Shown one piece after another: positions 61,650 through 64,000 of a stretch of 64,000 nucleotides of DNA. The stretch spans positions 1-64,000 of the forward strand of contig RHKP01000013.1 in NCBI GenBank assembly GCA_008363215.1, in the 5' to 3' direction. Position 1 is the stretch's first letter. Each line of letters opens with the position of its first letter. Source of the DNA: Cyanobacteria bacterium CYA. Lineage in GTDB: Bacteria > Planctomycetota > Phycisphaerae > Phycisphaerales > UBA1924. The notes beneath the pieces were generated by a model. That model searched no databases, had not been told where the DNA came from, and worked only from the letters and a program-made list of their open reading frames with translations. Both the position numbers and the translations under genes were made by a program.

Positions 61650-62627
61650 TGTTCGCGCGGGCCCGCACCTTCATCGTCGTGACCATCCTCGCGCTGCTGG
61701 TGTGGATCCTGGCCGAGAGCCAGACGCTGCGCATCCAGAGTGCGGCCGGTCAGATCCGCTTCGAGACGGGGTCGAACACGCGGGTGGTTCGGGTGAACCC
61801 GACCGATCCATTCCGCGGGACGGTGGAGTTGCGTCTGAGCGGGTCGGCCGCTCGCATGGACGGCCTGCTGGAGGCGCTGCGCCAGCCGATCGCGGTGAAC
61901 GTGGACTCGGAGAGCCCGTCGGGGACGGGGCTTCGGGTGGTGAACCTGCGCGATGCGCTGCGTCTGACGCCGGTGTTTGAGAAATCGGGCATTTCGCTGA
62001 TGGAGGTGAACCCGCGCTTCGTACAGGTGGAGGTCGACGAACTGGTGCAGCGCGATGTGCCGGTGAGGGTCGAACTTCCCGACGTGGAGGTACAGGGTGC
62101 GGCCCGGCCCGAGCCTGAGATGGTCCGCTTAGCCGGACCAGATCGCCAACCTCCCCACGGGGCGTCCGCAGCGGATCGCGTCGGTGCGTGTGGTGCCCTC
62201 CGCAGCGCTGGCCGAGGCGTGGCAGGCGCGCCAGTCGCGCACGCAGGTGGCGGTGACGCTGACGCTGCGCTCGCGCACCGAGACCGAAGTGCTGCCGACG
62301 GTGCCGGTGCAGGTGCGGGTGGCTCCGACGGAGTTGTCGCGATTCGACATTTCCATTCCGGAAGAGGACCGCTTTCTGCACGACGTGACAGTGCGGGGCC
62401 CGAGCACCGCGATCGAGCGCATGCGCAACGACCCGACCCTGCGTCCGGTGGCGGTGATCGCCCTGACGTTTGAGGAACTGGAGCGTGGGCTGACGGCCAA
62501 GGATGCGCTCATCCTCTTTCCTCCCGGTCTGGAAGGGCTGGAAGCGACGGCCGACGACGTGAACGTCAGTTTGTCCATCACGCGGCGGGCCGTTCCGGCG
62601 CCGCCGGGCGAGCCGGAAGGACAGTGA
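61646..62627 (+). CDS. CdaR/YbbR-like protein, frameshifted
   Basis: One N-terminal helix (residues 8-25, IVVTILALLVWILAESQTLR) precedes YbbR-type repeats, as in CdaR, the regulator of CdaA. The first frame runs well to PEMVRLAGP near 62136 and then turns Ala/Gly/His-rich. The second frame, one base off, picks up from DQIANLPTGRPQRIASVRVV and continues as clear YbbR-like sequence to a stop at 62627. A TAG in the second frame at 62130-62132 and the good fit on both sides put the shift at 62133-62145. It is either a real frameshift or a sequencing error. Start ATG 61646 overlaps cdaA. Confidence 0.7.
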
Positions 62628-62794
62628 GTTCCAGTTCGGTATATTTTAGGATATGAATTGCGGGTGTGAGACCCGTGCGGGCGGGACCGCTCGGCATGGC
62701 GCGGCTAAGGTTTGGGCCCGTTCCCCGGCGGGATCCTGGGAATCGGACCATCATCATTGGTTGCAGCGCCGACCGGCTGAAGAGGGCTTCGGAC

Positions 62795-64000
62795 GTGAAG
62801 ATCAGGACCGACGAAATCGCCAGCGTGATCAAGCAGGAAATCGAGCAGTACACCGCCGAACTGGAGATCTCCGAAGTCGGCCGCGTGGTCGAGGTCGGCG
62901 ACGGCATCGCCCGCGTCTACGGGCTTTCCAAGGCCATGTCCGGCGAACTGATCGAGTTCCAGTCGGCCACCGGCTCGGTGATGGGCCAGGTGATGAACCT
63001 GGAAGAGGACACGGTCGGCGCGGTGATTTACGGCGACTACCTCTCGGTGAAGGAGGGCGACGTCGTCCGCAGCACGGGGCGTCTGCTCGAAGTGCCCGTG
63101 GGCGAGGCGCTGCTCGGCCGCGTGGTCGACCCCCTCGGCCGTCCGATCGACGACGCGGGCCCGATCGAAGCCCAGGCGACGCGCAAGATCGACATCATCG
63201 CCCCCGGCATCGCCGACCGCCAGCCGGTCAAGGAGCCGCTCCAGACGGGCGTCAAGGCAATCGACGCGATGATCCCCATCGGGCGCGGACAGCGCGAACT
63301 GATCATCGGCGACCGCAAGACGGGTAAGACGGCCGTCGCCATCGACACGATCATCAATCAGAAGCAGTACTGGGGCACGCCTGACGCGGTGGTGTGCATC
63401 TACGTCGCGGTGGGGCAGAAGGAATCGACCGTGGCCGGCGTCGTCGAGGCGCTGAAGAAGAACGGCGCGATGGACTACACCATCGTGGTCAACGCTTCGA
63501 GTTCGGACCCTGCCCCGATGCAGTACATCGCCCCCTACTCGGGCTGCGCGATGGGCGAGCACTTCATGTGGCAGGGCAAGGACGGCAAGTCGCCCAAGCA
63601 CGCGTTGTGCATCTATGACGACTTGTCCAAGCAGGCCGTGGCCTATCGCCAGTTGTCGCTGCTGCTGCGTCGTCCCCCGGGGCGCGAGGCGTATCCCGGC
63701 GACGTGTTCTACCTGCACTCCCGCCTGCTCGAACGCGCGACCAAGTTGTCCGAAGAAAACGGCGGCGGCTCGCTCACGGCGCTGCCCGTCATCGAGACGC
63801 AGGAAGGCGACGTGTCGGCCTACATCCCGACCAACGTCATCTCCATCACCGACGGCCAGATCTATCTCGAACCCGAACTGTTCTTCTCCGGCGTGCGCCC
63901 GGCGATCAACGTCGGTATCTCGGTCTCCCGTGTGGGCGGCAACGCGCAGGTGAAGGCGATGAAGAAGATCGCCGGCTCGCTGCGACTCGACCTGGCCGCC
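62795..64000 (+). CDS. atpA: ATP synthase F1 alpha subunit (AtpA), 5' part
   Basis: 402 codons of the alpha subunit are visible before the window ends. Landmarks are [35 protein letters not shown], the P-loop [13 protein letters not shown] (usual form GDRQTGKT, with Gln to Lys), [15 protein letters not shown] and [20 protein letters not shown]. Start is GTG at 62795 ([14 protein letters not shown]). A weak purine-rich site lies upstream. It is preceded by cdaA-cdaR rather than by atpH, which is unusual for this operon. The 167-base gap before it contains an AT-rich stretch, TATATTTTAGGATATG, that could be a promoter. Confidence 0.95.
   Translation, partial: MKIRTDEIASVIKQEIEQYTAELEISEVGRVVEVGDGIARVYGLSKAMSGELIEFQSATGSVMGQVMNLEEDTVGAVIYGDYLSVKEGDVVRSTGRLLEVPVGEALLGRVVDPLGRPIDDAGPIEAQATRKIDIIAPGIADRQPVKEPLQTGVKAIDAMIPIGRGQRELIIGDRKTGKTAVAIDTIINQKQYWGTPDAVVCIYVAVGQKESTVAGVVEALKKNGAMDYTIVVNASSSDPAPMQYIAPYSGCAMGEHFMWQGKDGKSPKHALCIYDDLSKQAVAYRQLSLLLRRPPGREAYPGDVFYLHSRLLERATKLSEENGGGSLTALPVIETQEGDVSAYIPTNVISITDGQIYLEPELFFSGVRPAINVGISVSRVGGNAQVKAMKKIAGSLRLDLAA

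Noticed and set aside
62636..62660. AT-rich TATATTTTAGGATATG before atpA as a firm promoter
   Set aside because: No convincing -35 element is spaced correctly, so it is mentioned only as a possibility.

Overview
The window is GC-rich, densely coded bacterial chromosome, most likely from a planctomycete of the Phycisphaerae/Phycisphaerales type. Four short secreted proteins end in a PEP-CTERM-like tail (a Pro-rich stretch, a Gly/Leu/Ala helix and an Arg cluster). Two more end in the NFFDVQ/DFFDVQ dockerin-like tail common in Phycisphaerales. There is also a Lys/Arg/Ala-rich histone-like protein, a class II DAHP synthase, and 'MetGlyCys'-type DUF1579 proteins. No phage, IS element or CRISPR array was recognised. 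This placement is inferred from protein style, not from an rRNA gene.

Region 0-13 kb holds the tail of an upstream gene, a repeat cluster, nuoF, a CNNM/CBS membrane protein with ybeY, a coiled-coil protein and a secreted repeat protein. These are followed by a metal-site-less Fur-like regulator with a 2-hydroxyacid dehydrogenase, a GT-C-like membrane protein with a flippase-like protein, and glutamine-dependent nadE. Region 13-26 kb holds an unrecognised cytosolic protein divergent from a secreted HAF-repeat/dockerin protein, PEP-CTERM-like proteins, an FHA-GAF histidine kinase divergent from holA, a lipoprotein, clpC with two terminators, and two more PEP-CTERM-like proteins.

Region 26-45 kb holds a metallo-beta-lactamase-fold protein without its metal motif, an AhpD-like protein, a PHP-glycosyltransferase fusion, a DNA-methyltransferase-like gene broken by an in-frame TGA, and a membrane Fe-S/TPR fusion. 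It continues with a broken dockerin gene, a large FAD/Fe-S oxidoreductase, a DUF4139 protein, a UPF0173 hydrolase, a MoxR ATPase, a zinc-ribbon membrane protein, a small metallopeptidase and sppA.

Region 45-64 kb holds cinA with a small membrane protein, gap, an L7/L12-C-like small gene, pyrC, tRNA-Pro(GGG), and arsM next to eroded remains of arsC and acr3. Next come another PEP-CTERM-like gene, an unrecognised secreted protein, a tandem DUF1579 pair, a histone-like protein, DAHP synthase, a HIT protein, a GT2 glycosyltransferase and mutY. The window ends with a diadenylate-cyclase gene of altered active-site motif, a frameshifted cdaR-like gene, and the start of atpA.

The most notable points are the decayed arsenic island, the TGA-interrupted methyltransferase, the PHP-GT4 fusion, the altered cdaA/cdaR pair, and the regulator and hydrolase that keep their fold but lack canonical metal ligands.
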